Shown: positions 54,340 through 62,527 of the stretch, in pieces | How the letters are laid out: every line of letters begins with the position of its first letter | Position numbering within the stretch: position 1 is the stretch's first letter | NCBI RefSeq assembly: GCF_004119495.1 | Contig: NZ_NRQU01000008.1 | Span: forward strand, 1-64,000 | Direction of reading: 5' to 3' | Length of the DNA stretch: 64,000 nt | Source of the DNA: Flavobacterium sp. YO12 | Lineage (GTDB): Bacteria; Bacteroidota; Bacteroidia; Flavobacteriales; Flavobacteriaceae | Translations under genes and position numbers: made by a program | Notes under the pieces: model-generated | Told to the model about the DNA's origin: nothing | The model's database searches: none | Seen by the model: the letters and a program-made list of their open reading frames with translations, nothing else

Positions 54340-57186
54340 ATGAAAAAAAATGTATTAATCGCCTTAGGTCTGCTGACTTTTTCAGGCATTCAAGCTCAGG
54401 AAAATAAAAAAGAGCAGGATAGTTTGAAGAATAATGAACTGTCAGAAGTTACCATAATAGGTTCAAGAAGTAAAAATAGAGTTAAAACAGATGTGCCGGT
54501 TCCGGTTGATGTTTTTAATGTATCTGAAATAACAAAAGGAGCGCCGCAAACCAGCGTAACTCAAATATTAAATTATGTTGCACCATCGTTTACTAGTAAT
54601 GCAACATCTACAGCTGATGCAACAGATCACGTTGATCCTGCACAATTAAGAGGTTTAGGGCCAGATCAGGTTTTGATCTTGGTAAACGGAAAACGAAGAC
54701 ATACAAGTGCTTTAGTAAATATAAACGGATCACCAGGAAGAGGTTCAGTAGGAACCGATTTAAATGCAATCCCATCTTTTGCAATCGAAAGAATCGAAGT
54801 TTTAAGAGATGGTGCGGCAGCTCAATACGGTTCAGATGCTATTGCCGGAGTAATTAATATAGTACTTAAAAAGAATGCTAATTATCTATCAGGAGGTATT
54901 CAGTACGGTGCAAATTTATCTTCAGGATCTAACAACTTTAAAGGCGGTGCTGACGGACAAACTGCACAGGTTGATTTAAATTATGGAACTTCTTTAGGAA
55001 AACCGGGAAGTTTTTTAAATATTACTGGTACAGCCGTGACTAGACAGGCAACAAGCCGAGCAGGAATTAGAAGTAATGCTATTTTTAATGCTTACAATGC
55101 TGTAGAGAACAGAGCGGCGCAAAACGGTGTTGAAATTAACTCGCTGTTTAGTAATATAAATACAACTCCAAACTCAGCGCAAATTTTGACATCATTAAAA
55201 CAATATGCGCCACAAGTAAGTTATTTTACGCCGGCACAGCAAAGCGCTATTGCTTCGGCATCAACGCTTACGCAAATGCAGACTGCTTTGAATTTTGATG
55301 TAACTAATAATGAATTGGCTTACAGAGGCCAGCAAAGAAGTGATTATAATATGAGTGTTGGTCAGTCAGAACTGGTATCTGGACAAGCATATTATAATGC
55401 AAAATATCCTTTAAGCGAAATCACATCTTTATATTCATTTGGTGGAATCTCCTATAGAAATGGTAAATCGTATGCTTTTAACAGGCTTCCAAATGGTTCA
55501 GGAACTTTTACACAAGTGTACCAAAATGGATTCTTGCCTGAGATAGAATCAGACATTCTAGATGCTTCGGCTGCAGTAGGGGTTACTACAGAATTATTTG
55601 GTTTTGATACAGATTTGAGTTCAAATCTTGGAACAAACTCTTTTAAATATGATGTAAACAATACTATTAATGCAACTTTAGGAACCAATTCGCCATTTAG
55701 TTTTGATGCAGGTAAAGTTTCATTTTTACAAAGCACAACAAATTTAGATTTTAGTAGAAAGTACGATGTTCTAGCAGGTTTGAATGTCGCTTTTGGCGGA
55801 GAATTTAGATATGAAAATTACCAAATTAAACAAGGTGAAGAAGCTTCATACGGATTGTATGATGTAAACGGAAATGTAGTTTCTGGAATTCTTCCAAGTA
55901 ATTCACCTTTAATTGTTACTGATTTTTTTGGCAACAAACGCGGTGCTGGAGCGCAAGGATTTTCTGGATTTCAACCTTCAGATGCTAAAGAAAGAGATAG
56001 AAAAAGTGGAGCGGCATATATAGATTTAGAATTGAATGCCACAGAAAAATGGCTGGTAAATGGAGCGGCGCGTTATGAAAACTATTCAGATTTTGGAAGT
56101 ACAGTTACTTTTAAATTAGCCTCTCTTTTAAAATTAAATGAAAACATAAATTGGAGAATTTCTGGACAAACTGGTTTTAGAGCGCCTTCGTTACAACAAA
56201 AATATTTTGAATCAAGTTCAACACAATTTATTAATGGCTCACCTTATCAAGTAGGTTATTTTACAAATGATTCACAAGCTGCAAAAAGCATTGGAGTAGA
56301 AAATTTAAAACCAGAAAAATCAAAAAGTATCAGTACAGGATTTACATTTAAAATTCCAGCAGCAAATATTACAATTGCAACAGATGCTTACTTTACCAGA
56401 ATTAATGATCGAGTTGTATTGTCAGGACAATATGCAAGACCAACAGATGCACAGATAAATGCGGCAACTTCACAAAGTCAAAAAGACGCCTTGACATTGT
56501 TTCAACAAGCGTTTGATCTTAAAGGTGTAGAAAGAGCTTCGTTTTGGACAAACGGAATTGACTCTGAAACGAAAGGAATTGACTTAGTAATTTCTCAAAA
56601 ATATGATGTAATTCAGGATTTCATCATTCGAAACGATTTAGCATTAAGCTATAATGAGACCAAGAGAGTAGGTGATTTACATATTCCAAAATCTATAATT
56701 GATGCAGGTGGAGACCCTTATATTTATTCCTTTTTTCCTGAATCAAGCCGAATTTATTTAGAAGAAGCAATTCCGAAGTTGAAAGCAAATTTAATGACAA
56801 CGTTCAGCATTAAGAAATTAGATATTTATTTAAGAAACAGCTATTTTGGAAAAGTTACAGATCCAGGAGCAACAGATGTAAACTTAGACGGATTTTCATC
56901 AGTATACGAACATCCAGAATATAGTGCAAAATTGGTTACAGATTTATCTTTAGGATATCAAATCAATGAACATTTTAGAGCAACAATTGGCTTTAATAAT
57001 ATAGGAGATGTTTATCCGGATAGAAATAATCCCGCAACTCCCGCATTTACAAATACAACTCCAACATTGTCGCCTGCGCCAAGCACAGATTTGAGCAACG
57101 CAAATCAATTTGCATACTCAAGAGCAGTGTCTCAATTTGGATTAAACGGTAGATTTGGTTTTGCTCGTTTGAGCTTTAAATTTTAA
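54340..57186 (+). CDS. TonB-dependent receptor under Met/Cys attenuation
   Basis: A 948-residue outer-membrane receptor: signal peptide (about 1-19), short N-terminal extension, plug domain (about 35-165: VPVPVDVFNVSEITKGAPQTSVTQILNYV, LRGLGPDQVLILVNGKRRHTSALVN, ERIEVLRDGAAAQYGSDAIAGVINIVLKK) and a barrel ending FGFARLSFKF. It lies behind a leader peptide and terminator and next to metK, so it probably imports something connected with sulfur amino acids, such as a sulfur compound or a cofactor. The actual ligand is unknown. Confidence 0.88.
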   Translation: MKKNVLIALGLLTFSGIQAQENKKEQDSLKNNELSEVTIIGSRSKNRVKTDVPVPVDVFNVSEITKGAPQTSVTQILNYVAPSFTSNATSTADATDHVDPAQLRGLGPDQVLILVNGKRRHTSALVNINGSPGRGSVGTDLNAIPSFAIERIEVLRDGAAAQYGSDAIAGVINIVLKKNANYLSGGIQYGANLSSGSNNFKGGADGQTAQVDLNYGTSLGKPGSFLNITGTAVTRQATSRAGIRSNAIFNAYNAVENRAAQNGVEINSLFSNINTTPNSAQILTSLKQYAPQVSYFTPAQQSAIASASTLTQMQTALNFDVTNNELAYRGQQRSDYNMSVGQSELVSGQAYYNAKYPLSEITSLYSFGGISYRNGKSYAFNRLPNGSGTFTQVYQNGFLPEIESDILDASAAVGVTTELFGFDTDLSSNLGTNSFKYDVNNTINATLGTNSPFSFDAGKVSFLQSTTNLDFSRKYDVLAGLNVAFGGEFRYENYQIKQGEEASYGLYDVNGNVVSGILPSNSPLIVTDFFGNKRGAGAQGFSGFQPSDAKERDRKSGAAYIDLELNATEKWLVNGAARYENYSDFGSTVTFKLASLLKLNENINWRISGQTGFRAPSLQQKYFESSSTQFINGSPYQVGYFTNDSQAAKSIGVENLKPEKSKSISTGFTFKIPAANITIATDAYFTRINDRVVLSGQYARPTDAQINAATSQSQKDALTLFQQAFDLKGVERASFWTNGIDSETKGIDLVISQKYDVIQDFIIRNDLALSYNETKRVGDLHIPKSIIDAGGDPYIYSFFPESSRIYLEEAIPKLKANLMTTFSIKKLDIYLRNSYFGKVTDPGATDVNLDGFSSVYEHPEYSAKLVTDLSLGYQINEHFRATIGFNNIGDVYPDRNNPATPAFTNTTPTLSPAPSTDLSNANQFAYSRAVSQFGLNGRFGFARLSFKF

Positions 57187-57200
57187 AAGTTGAAAGAGTC

Positions 57201-57301
57201 GGCTGCTCCCGATAGGTATCGGGATGTACGGATTAACCGAATTAGCATTGATTTTTTTGAATCTTTGTAATCTGTTATCCCGATACCTATCGCGAGCAGC
57301 T
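57201..57301. repeat. Inverted-repeat element of about 101 bp
   Basis: GGCTGCTCCCGATAGGTATC at 57201 onward and its inverted copy ending at 57301 form 25-bp arms with two mismatches. Each arm contains the palindrome CCCGATAGGTATCGGG. The centre has no ORF. It lies 15 nt after the receptor stop codon and could also act as a transcription terminator. The rest of the 57187-57464 gap holds the next promoter. Confidence 0.65.
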
Positions 57302-57385
57302 AAACTTTTTAATCTTGATTTTTAATGCTGATTATTTGATTTTCAGTACTAGAAGAAAAAAATATATAAAATGTCAATTTTTAAT

Positions 57386-57416
57386 TTGGTAGTTAAATAA
57401 ATACTTATTACATTTA
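57386..57416 (+). promoter_or_regulatory. Candidate promoter of leader peptide 2
   Basis: TTG at 57386-57388, 20-nt spacer, TACATTTA at 57409-57416, one base off the TAnnTTTG consensus. Confidence 0.45.
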
Positions 57417-57464
57417 CTCTATCGAATTAGTAGAATTTAAAATAAGACTTAAATTTTAATTAAA

Positions 57465-57545
57465 ATGAAAACAATAGCAAGAAAAAATATGATGTGTTGT
57501 AGTATGATGCAAATGTGCATCCCAACTTGCTGTTGCCAAAAGTGA
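57465..57545 (+). CDS. Leader peptide 2, extremely Met/Cys-rich, 26 residues
   Basis: The ORF starts MKTIARKNMMCCSMMQMC and ends TCCCQK. Six of 26 residues are Met and six are Cys. The last codons contain CCAAAAG (57536-57542), a perfect 7-bp complement of CTTTTGG in the 5' side of the following terminator (57582-57588). Ribosomes reaching the stop codon would cover this segment and allow termination; ribosomes stalled on Met or Cys codons would free it for antitermination. This is a textbook attenuator layout in front of a small-protein gene and metY. Confidence 0.75.
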   Translation: MKTIARKNMMCCSMMQMCIPTCCCQK

Positions 57546-57576
57546 AAGATAAAATCTTTGTTATAGTTAGAACTAT

Positions 57577-57612
57577 AAGCCCTTTTGGTCGCCATCCGAA
57601 AGGGCTTTTTTT
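57577..57612 (+). terminator. Attenuator terminator 2
   Basis: AAGCCCTTT (57577-57585) pairs with AAAGGGCTT (57599-57607), followed by T residues. A second palindrome, TTATAGTT/AACTATAA (57561-57578), lies immediately before and overlaps its first bases. Confidence 0.85.
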
Positions 57613-57638
57613 TAATTCACACATTTAAAATTAAAATT

Positions 57639-57821
57639 ATGAAAACACTAAATTCAATCGCAATAGAATATTTGTTGAGAAACGATTCTCAAAATAACAA
57701 TAGCATATCAGAAGAGATAACAAAAGAAGTTGTAAGAATAAATACAGAGCAGAATATAAAAAGTCAAAAATCACTGCTGTTTCAAATGTATGATCTAGAA
57801 GATGAAGATCTTTTTATTTAA
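57639..57821 (+). CDS. Small protein of the SLLFxMY...LFI type, 60 residues (paralogue A)
   Basis: Starts MKTLNSIAIEYLLRND and ends SLLFQMYDLEDEDLFI. I start at ATG 57639; the longer frame runs into the terminator. It is hydrophilic, without signal peptide, Cys or membrane segment. The N-terminal MxTLN and the C-terminal SLLFxMYxxExExLFI are shared with the 64-residue protein at 60.98 kb; the middle is unrelated. It lies between attenuator 2 and metY, 66 nt before the enzyme. Family and function are unknown to me. Confidence 0.75.
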   Translation: MKTLNSIAIEYLLRNDSQNNNSISEEITKEVVRINTEQNIKSQKSLLFQMYDLEDEDLFI

Positions 57822-57887
57822 ATTACAATTTCAAAATCAAATAACAATATATAATAGTATTAACAATACCTAAAAAACTAAGAAATC

Positions 57888-59192
57888 ATGAGTACACAAA
57901 AATTTGCAACAAACGCATTACACGCAGGACACGATGTTACTAAAAACGCAGGAACAAGAGCAGTGCCAATTTATCAAACATCATCATATGTATTTAATAA
58001 TTCAGATCATGCCGCCAATTTATTTGGTCTTGCCGAAGCAGGATTTATCTATACAAGATTAAACAACCCAACAAACGATGTTTTAGAGCAGCGTTTAGCG
58101 ACACTTGAAGGCGGAATTGGAGCTGTTGTAACAGCTTCGGGAGCATCGGCAATTTCTACAGCCTTGCTGACATTGCTAAAAGCCGGCGATCACATTGTAG
58201 CTTCAAATAGTTTGTATGGCGGAACTTATAATTTATTAAGTGTAACATTACCGCGTTTAGGAATTACAACAACTTTTGTAGATCCTTCAAAACCAGAAAA
58301 CTTTACAAAAGCAGCTAAAGAAAATACCAGAGCATTTTTTGTAGAATCTCTTGGAAATCCAAAATTGGATGTTTTAGATTTAAAAGGAATTTCGGTCGAA
58401 GCCAAAAACTTCAAAGTTCCTTTTATTGTAGACAATACAGTTGCTACACCTTATTTGTTGAATCCAATTGCGCATGGAGCAAACATTGTGATTCATTCCC
58501 TGACAAAATATATTGCCGGAAACGGAACTTCATTAGGCGGTGCTATTATTGATGCCGGAACTTTTGATTGGTCTAACGGAAAATTCCCCGAATTTACAGA
58601 GCCTTCTGCTGGATACCACGGATTAGTGTACCACGAAGCCTTAGGAAATGCAGCTTTTATAGCAAAAGCAAGAATCGAAGGATTGCGTGATTTTGGAGCA
58701 GCATTGAGTCCGTTCAATGCCTTTCAAATTATTCAAGGATTAGAAACGCTGCCAATTCGAATAAAAAAACACAGCGAAAATGCTTTGGCTTTAGCCGAAT
58801 GGTTAGAGAAACAAGATGAGGTTGTGTGGGTAAATTATCCAGGTTTAAAATCAAGTAAATATTATGATTTATCACAGCAGTATTTGCCGCAAGGACAAAG
58901 CGGTGTTGTTACTTTTGGATTAAAAGGAGGTTTTGAAGCGGCAAAAAAAGTAGTTGACGAAACGAAACTGTTCTCGCTTCTGGCAAATATTGGAGATACA
59001 AAATCATTGATTATTCATCCAGCAAGTACAACGCACCAGCAATTGTCTGAAGAAGATCAATTATCGACGGGAGTTTCAAAAGATTTAATCCGACTTTCTG
59101 TTGGAATAGAAGATATTGAGGATTTGATTGCCGATTTAAAATCGGTGTTTGAAAACGTAGCTAAAACGCAGTACAATATCAGTAAAAATTAG
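57888..59192 (+). CDS. metY: O-acetylhomoserine sulfhydrylase
   Basis: A 434-residue PLP enzyme of the Cys/Met metabolism family. It shows TNALHAGHDVTKNAGTRAVPIYQTSSYVF, YTRLNNPTNDVLEQRLATLEGG, ASGASAISTALLTLL, DNTVATPYL and the PLP lysine K207 in IHSLTKYIAGNG. The long middle insertion and length fit O-acetylhomoserine sulfhydrylase rather than cystathionine synthase (about 390). It makes homocysteine directly from O-acetylhomoserine (made by MetX) and sulfide. Confidence 0.93.
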   Translation: MSTQKFATNALHAGHDVTKNAGTRAVPIYQTSSYVFNNSDHAANLFGLAEAGFIYTRLNNPTNDVLEQRLATLEGGIGAVVTASGASAISTALLTLLKAGDHIVASNSLYGGTYNLLSVTLPRLGITTTFVDPSKPENFTKAAKENTRAFFVESLGNPKLDVLDLKGISVEAKNFKVPFIVDNTVATPYLLNPIAHGANIVIHSLTKYIAGNGTSLGGAIIDAGTFDWSNGKFPEFTEPSAGYHGLVYHEALGNAAFIAKARIEGLRDFGAALSPFNAFQIIQGLETLPIRIKKHSENALALAEWLEKQDEVVWVNYPGLKSSKYYDLSQQYLPQGQSGVVTFGLKGGFEAAKKVVDETKLFSLLANIGDTKSLIIHPASTTHQQLSEEDQLSTGVSKDLIRLSVGIEDIEDLIADLKSVFENVAKTQYNISKN

Positions 59193-59220
59193 GTTTTTTT
59201 GTTTTTTGTTTGAAAAATTG

Positions 59221-59257
59221 CCTTTAGCAGCGTGAGTTCTGCTAGAGGTGATTTTTT
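59221..59257 (+). terminator. Terminator between metY and homoserine dehydrogenase
   Basis: CCTTTAGCAG pairs with CTGCTAGAGG (one G-T wobble) around CGTGAGTT, followed by TGATTTTTT. It may reduce the dehydrogenase relative to metY. Confidence 0.7.
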
Positions 59258-59296
59258 ATAATAAAATCTCTTTATAGTTTTAAAACACTAAAAATT

Positions 59297-60385
59297 ATGT
59301 CAAAGCTTAAAATAAATATTATTCTATTTGGAATAGGAAATATAGGAAGCACTTTAATCAATCAGATTATAGAAAGTCAGGAATTTTTCCTTAAGAGTAA
59401 AAATATCGACTTTCATTTTCCAATTATTACCAATTCTACAGTTGCCTTTTTCGAGAAAGAAGGCGTTGGATATGCTTGGGAAACCAATTTTAGAGAATTG
59501 GCAGTTCCTTTTAGAGTTGAAGATATTGTCGAATTTGCAAAAGAAAATGAATTTGAGAATTTAATTGCCGTAGATGCTACAGCAAGCGATGAACTTATTG
59601 GTCATTATAATACATTGATCGAAAACGGATTTAATATTGTTGCCGTAAATAAAAAAGCAAATACGCTCTCAATAGATCTTTACAAACAAATTAGAGAAAA
59701 TCTTAAAAAGTATGATAAAGAGTTTTTATACGAAACCTCAGTTGATACTGGTTTTCCGGTTTTACAGACATTAAGAGATCTTTATTATTCAGGAGAAAAA
59801 ATCACGAAAATTCGAGGCGTATTTTCAGATAACCTTAGTTATGTGTTTAATAGATTTTCGACAGAAGATAATTCATTCTCTTCCATTTTAAAAGATGCAG
59901 GTTTGTTAGGATTAATGCGTTCTACCTTTAAAGAAAATTTGTCAGGAAATGATACGGCAGGAAAACTGTTGATTTTAACTAGGGAAATAGGAAAAGAATT
60001 TGAACTCTCAGATATAAAGATTGACCCGCTTATAAAAGAAGAACATCTAGAGAAAAATGGAGTTCTTAATAGAGAAGCAATCGACAAATCCTTTAGAATA
60101 GAAAAAATTGCTCAGGCAGAAAATCATGTTTTACGATATGTTGGTGAATATGATGTTGAAAAAAACATATTAGAAGTAAAATTAATTTCAGAACCCATAA
60201 CATCTGCAATAGGACAGTTAAAAGGTTCTGATACCATTTTTGAAATTTATACAGAATCCTATTCAAATACCCCAATTGTAATACAAAGTGCAGCCCCATG
60301 CAGACAAGCAATTTCCAGAGGTATAATTACAGATATTTTGAAAGTATCAGAGAAAATTAAAAACAAAGAAGCCGTTTGGCTGTAG
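59297..60385 (+). CDS. Stand-alone homoserine dehydrogenase
   Basis: A 362-residue NAD(P)-dependent enzyme like the dehydrogenase half of ThrA. It has the Rossmann start INIILFGIGNIGSTLINQI, VAVNKKANTLS, a catalytic segment YETSVDTGFPVLQTLRDLYYSGEKITKIRGVFSDNLSYVFNRF, and GNDTAGKLLILTREIG. It reduces aspartate semialdehyde to homoserine, the acceptor for MetX. A second, fused copy is encoded at 62.5 kb, so this looks like a methionine-dedicated duplicate. Confidence 0.9.
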   Translation: MSKLKINIILFGIGNIGSTLINQIIESQEFFLKSKNIDFHFPIITNSTVAFFEKEGVGYAWETNFRELAVPFRVEDIVEFAKENEFENLIAVDATASDELIGHYNTLIENGFNIVAVNKKANTLSIDLYKQIRENLKKYDKEFLYETSVDTGFPVLQTLRDLYYSGEKITKIRGVFSDNLSYVFNRFSTEDNSFSSILKDAGLLGLMRSTFKENLSGNDTAGKLLILTREIGKEFELSDIKIDPLIKEEHLEKNGVLNREAIDKSFRIEKIAQAENHVLRYVGEYDVEKNILEVKLISEPITSAIGQLKGSDTIFEIYTESYSNTPIVIQSAAPCRQAISRGIITDILKVSEKIKNKEAVWL

Positions 60386-60472
60386 GTGAAGTTAATGTTA
60401 GGAGCTAGTTCTTTGATAGATTGAAACAGAAAAGTTAGTTAATTTTTTGTAAGATTAAACCTGTAAATAATG

Positions 60473-60501
60473 AAAACACAATTTTGTAGGGTGTTTTTTA
60501 A
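60473..60501 (+). terminator. Weak terminator after homoserine dehydrogenase
   Basis: AAAACAC pairs with GTGTTTT around an 11-nt loop, followed by TTA. Just after it, GTTTTTTAACG is repeated. The stretch 60386-60590 has no convincing gene. Confidence 0.45.
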
Positions 60502-60553
60502 CGATAAAAGGTTGTTTTTTAACGTTTTTTAAGATTTTTTTCTTTTGAAATAC

Positions 60554-60584
60554 TTGCGATATTGAAAAAATATTCGCACATTTG
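60554..60584 (+). promoter_or_regulatory. Candidate promoter of leader peptide 3
   Basis: TTG at 60554-60556, 20-nt spacer, CACATTTG at 60577-60584. The transcript would have about 130 nt before the leader ORF, with a CGG/CCG hairpin (about 60643-60655) and a GCTGAA/TTCAGC pair. Confidence 0.45.
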
Positions 60585-60722
60585 TATGACCCTAAATACT
60601 ATCAAATACAATAAGTTAGCAATCTAAATAATAGTTATGCACGTCGGTTAAAGCCGCTGAATAAATTTTAAAATCAATAGAAGTATTTTCAGCAGTTTCG
60701 AGAAGCTTATAAAAACAAACAA

Positions 60723-60824
60723 ATGCAAGAATTTTTTAAAATAACAGTCAAATCGCAAATGAATAAGTCACTACAGATGAACAAGATGTTCAATGTCGCA
60801 CGTATTTGTGTATGCGTCTGTTGA
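60723..60824 (+). CDS. Leader peptide 3, 33 residues (or 21 from an internal ATG)
   Basis: From ATG 60723 the ORF has 33 residues; from ATG 60759 it reads MNKSLQMNKMFNVARICVCV and one more Cys. It holds three to four Met and a terminal CVCVC. Just after the last Cys codon, ATACTAAAAG (60824-60833) can pair with CTTTTGGTAT of the following terminator (60863-60872) over 10 bp with one G-U. This repeats the design of leader 2. The downstream gene is the second small paralogue. Confidence 0.65.
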   Translation: MQEFFKITVKSQMNKSLQMNKMFNVARICVCVC

Positions 60825-60857
60825 TACTAAAAGTATATATAAGTTCTAATAAAACTT

Positions 60858-60896
60858 AAACCCTTTTGGTATTAAAAACCCAAAAGGGTTTTTTTA
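60858..60896 (+). terminator. Attenuator terminator 3
   Basis: AAACCCTTTTGG (60858-60869) pairs perfectly with CCAAAAGGGTTT (60880-60891), followed by T residues. The arm sequence CCCTTTTGG also occurs in attenuator terminator 2. Confidence 0.9.
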
Positions 60897-60974
60897 TTCC
60901 ATTTGGTTACCATAACAAAGAATTAAAGAAAAAGTAAAGATTATAAAACGCAAACTAACTTAAACTTAAATATC

Positions 60975-61169
60975 ATGAGCACATTAAACTACTTAACAAG
61001 AACATTGAAAAGCATAAGAACAAAAAGAAACAATTTGCCGCCGCCGACAAATGAATTGGTACACCCAAGATTCGGTATAAACGAGGCAGATAAAAAAACG
61101 GAGAAAAAAGATCCGAACTCATTATTGTTTTTGATGTATTCAAAAGAAAATGAAACGCTTTTTATCTAA
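60975..61169 (+). CDS. Small protein of the SLLFxMY...LFI type, 64 residues (paralogue B)
   Basis: Starts MSTLNYLTRTLKSIRTKRNN and ends SLLFLMYSKENETLFI. The N-terminal half is basic, with a PPPTNELVHPRF segment; the tail is acidic. It shares MxTLN and the C-terminal 16-residue pattern with the protein at 57.64 kb. No Cys, signal peptide or membrane segment. It lies between attenuator 3 and the SAM-I riboswitch/metX. Function unknown; its placement suggests a role in sulfur amino-acid synthesis or its control. Confidence 0.75.
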   Translation: MSTLNYLTRTLKSIRTKRNNLPPPTNELVHPRFGINEADKKTEKKDPNSLLFLMYSKENETLFI

Positions 61170-61358
61170 ATCAAAAAGTGTTATAAAATAGGGTAAAACC
61201 TGCATAAACTTACTGGGCAGTTTGTTCGGTAATTTTTTGCGTACAATAGTTTTGTTGAATTATGTTTAAGAAATTGCAGAATCAATTTCGATAAAATTTG
61301 CTTGTTTAAGAAATTAGTAGTTAATTTGCACCTTTAAGTTCAAAAACGTATTGAAAAT

Positions 61359-61463
61359 GTTATAAAGAAAGGACGAGGGATTAGACCCGATGAATCCTTA
61401 GCAACCCTTCGTTAAATCGAAGAAGGTGCTGCATTCTACCACGCCCAAACGTGGAAAGATAAC
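61359..61463 (+). promoter_or_regulatory. SAM-I (S-box) riboswitch
   Basis: The core matches the S-box: AAAGAAAGGACGAGGGATT, GACCCGATGAATCC, GCAACC, a TTCG/CGAA P3 hairpin, AAGGTGCT, TTCTACC, a P4 hairpin CCACG/CGTGG and AAAGATAAC. P1 is GTTAT (61359-61363) with ATAAC (61459-61463). A weak hairpin TCTAG/CTAGA (about 61477-61493) with a T-rich tail follows and could be the expression platform. It controls metX-thrA. A TTAATTTG about 35 nt upstream may be the -7 element. Confidence 0.93.
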
Positions 61464-61536
61464 AACAAGAATTTTTCTAGTTTCACTCTAGACTTTCTTT
61501 CTAATATTTCCACATACAAATCAAAAATAAAAAGAT

Positions 61537-62526
61537 TTGAAATTGGAAAATAGACCCAATCCCATTATAATTCAAGATTTCATCACAGAAAGTGGTGCAC
61601 TTTATTCATCCTTACCATTAAGCTTTACGCTTTCTGGCAGACCTTTGCATACCGCGCCTATAGTTTTGGTAAATCATGCCTTAACCGGAAATGCGCAGGT
61701 TACAGGAAAAAATGGATGGTGGAATGATTTAGTGGGTGAAGAAAAAACAATCGACACCAACAAGTACACCGTTTTGGCATTTAATGTTCCAGGAAACGGA
61801 AACGATTCGTTTATAATCGAAAACTATCAAGACTTTACCACTAGAGACATTGCACGAATTTTTATAAAAGGACTTGAAGCTTTAAATATTGAGCAGGTAT
61901 TTACAATAATAGGCGGTTCTGTTGGAGGAGGAATTGCTTGGGAAATTTTGGCTCTGGAACCAAATATCACCGAACATTTAATTCCGATAGCAACTGATTG
62001 GAAATCGACAGACTGGATGATCGCAAATTGCTATCTGCAAGAGCAAATCCTGAACAATTCTTCAAAACCCATAGAAGATGCCAGAATCCATGCAATGTTG
62101 TGTTACCGCTCTCCAGAATCATTCAAAGAAAAATTTCAACGCACCATCAATCAAGATCTCTTGATTTTTAATATAGAAAGCTGGCTGGCGCATCATGGTA
62201 AAAAACTGCAGCAGAGATACCAATTGTCATCATATAAACTGATGAATCAGCTGCTTAAAACCATCGATATTGCAAGAAACAGGGAAGATTTTGAAACTTT
62301 AATGTCTAAAACAAAAGCAGCGATTCATATCGTGGCCATCAACTCAGATTTGTTTTTTACACCAAAAGAAAATCTGGAAACCTATAATGAATTAAAAAAG
62401 TTTAAAGAAAATGTCACCTACAGCGAAATAGATTCTGTTCACGGACATGACGCTTTTTTAATAGAGTACAAACAATTAGATCATTTACTTGCCGATATTT
62501 TTAAGGCAGAAACAATAGCAAAATAA
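61537..62526 (+). CDS. metX: Homoserine O-acetyltransferase
   Basis: A 329-residue alpha/beta hydrolase-fold acyltransferase giving O-acetylhomoserine. It has PIVLVNHALTGNAQVTGKNGWWNDLVG, NVPGNGNDS, the nucleophile S128 in IIGGSVGGGIAWE, the acid Asp in INSDLFFTPKE and the His in DSVHGHDAFLIEY. The start is TTG 61537: an in-frame stop lies 9 nt upstream and no ATG precedes the conserved region. It follows the SAM-I riboswitch and abuts the next gene (1 nt). The product feeds MetY. Confidence 0.92.
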   Translation: MKLENRPNPIIIQDFITESGALYSSLPLSFTLSGRPLHTAPIVLVNHALTGNAQVTGKNGWWNDLVGEEKTIDTNKYTVLAFNVPGNGNDSFIIENYQDFTTRDIARIFIKGLEALNIEQVFTIIGGSVGGGIAWEILALEPNITEHLIPIATDWKSTDWMIANCYLQEQILNNSSKPIEDARIHAMLCYRSPESFKEKFQRTINQDLLIFNIESWLAHHGKKLQQRYQLSSYKLMNQLLKTIDIARNREDFETLMSKTKAAIHIVAINSDLFFTPKENLETYNELKKFKENVTYSEIDSVHGHDAFLIEYKQLDHLLADIFKAETIAK

Positions 62527-62527
62527 A

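Noticed and set aside
60469..60531. 20-codon ORF (MKTQFCRVF...) before leader 3
   Set aside because: It overlaps a weak terminator, lies upstream of the predicted promoter and has a single Cys, so it does not fit the attenuator pattern.
60590..60720. CGGTTAAAGCCGCTGAA as part of a cobalamin or SAM-II riboswitch
   Set aside because: Neither the B12-box nor the SAM-II pseudoknot consensus can be laid over it; only simple hairpins are visible.
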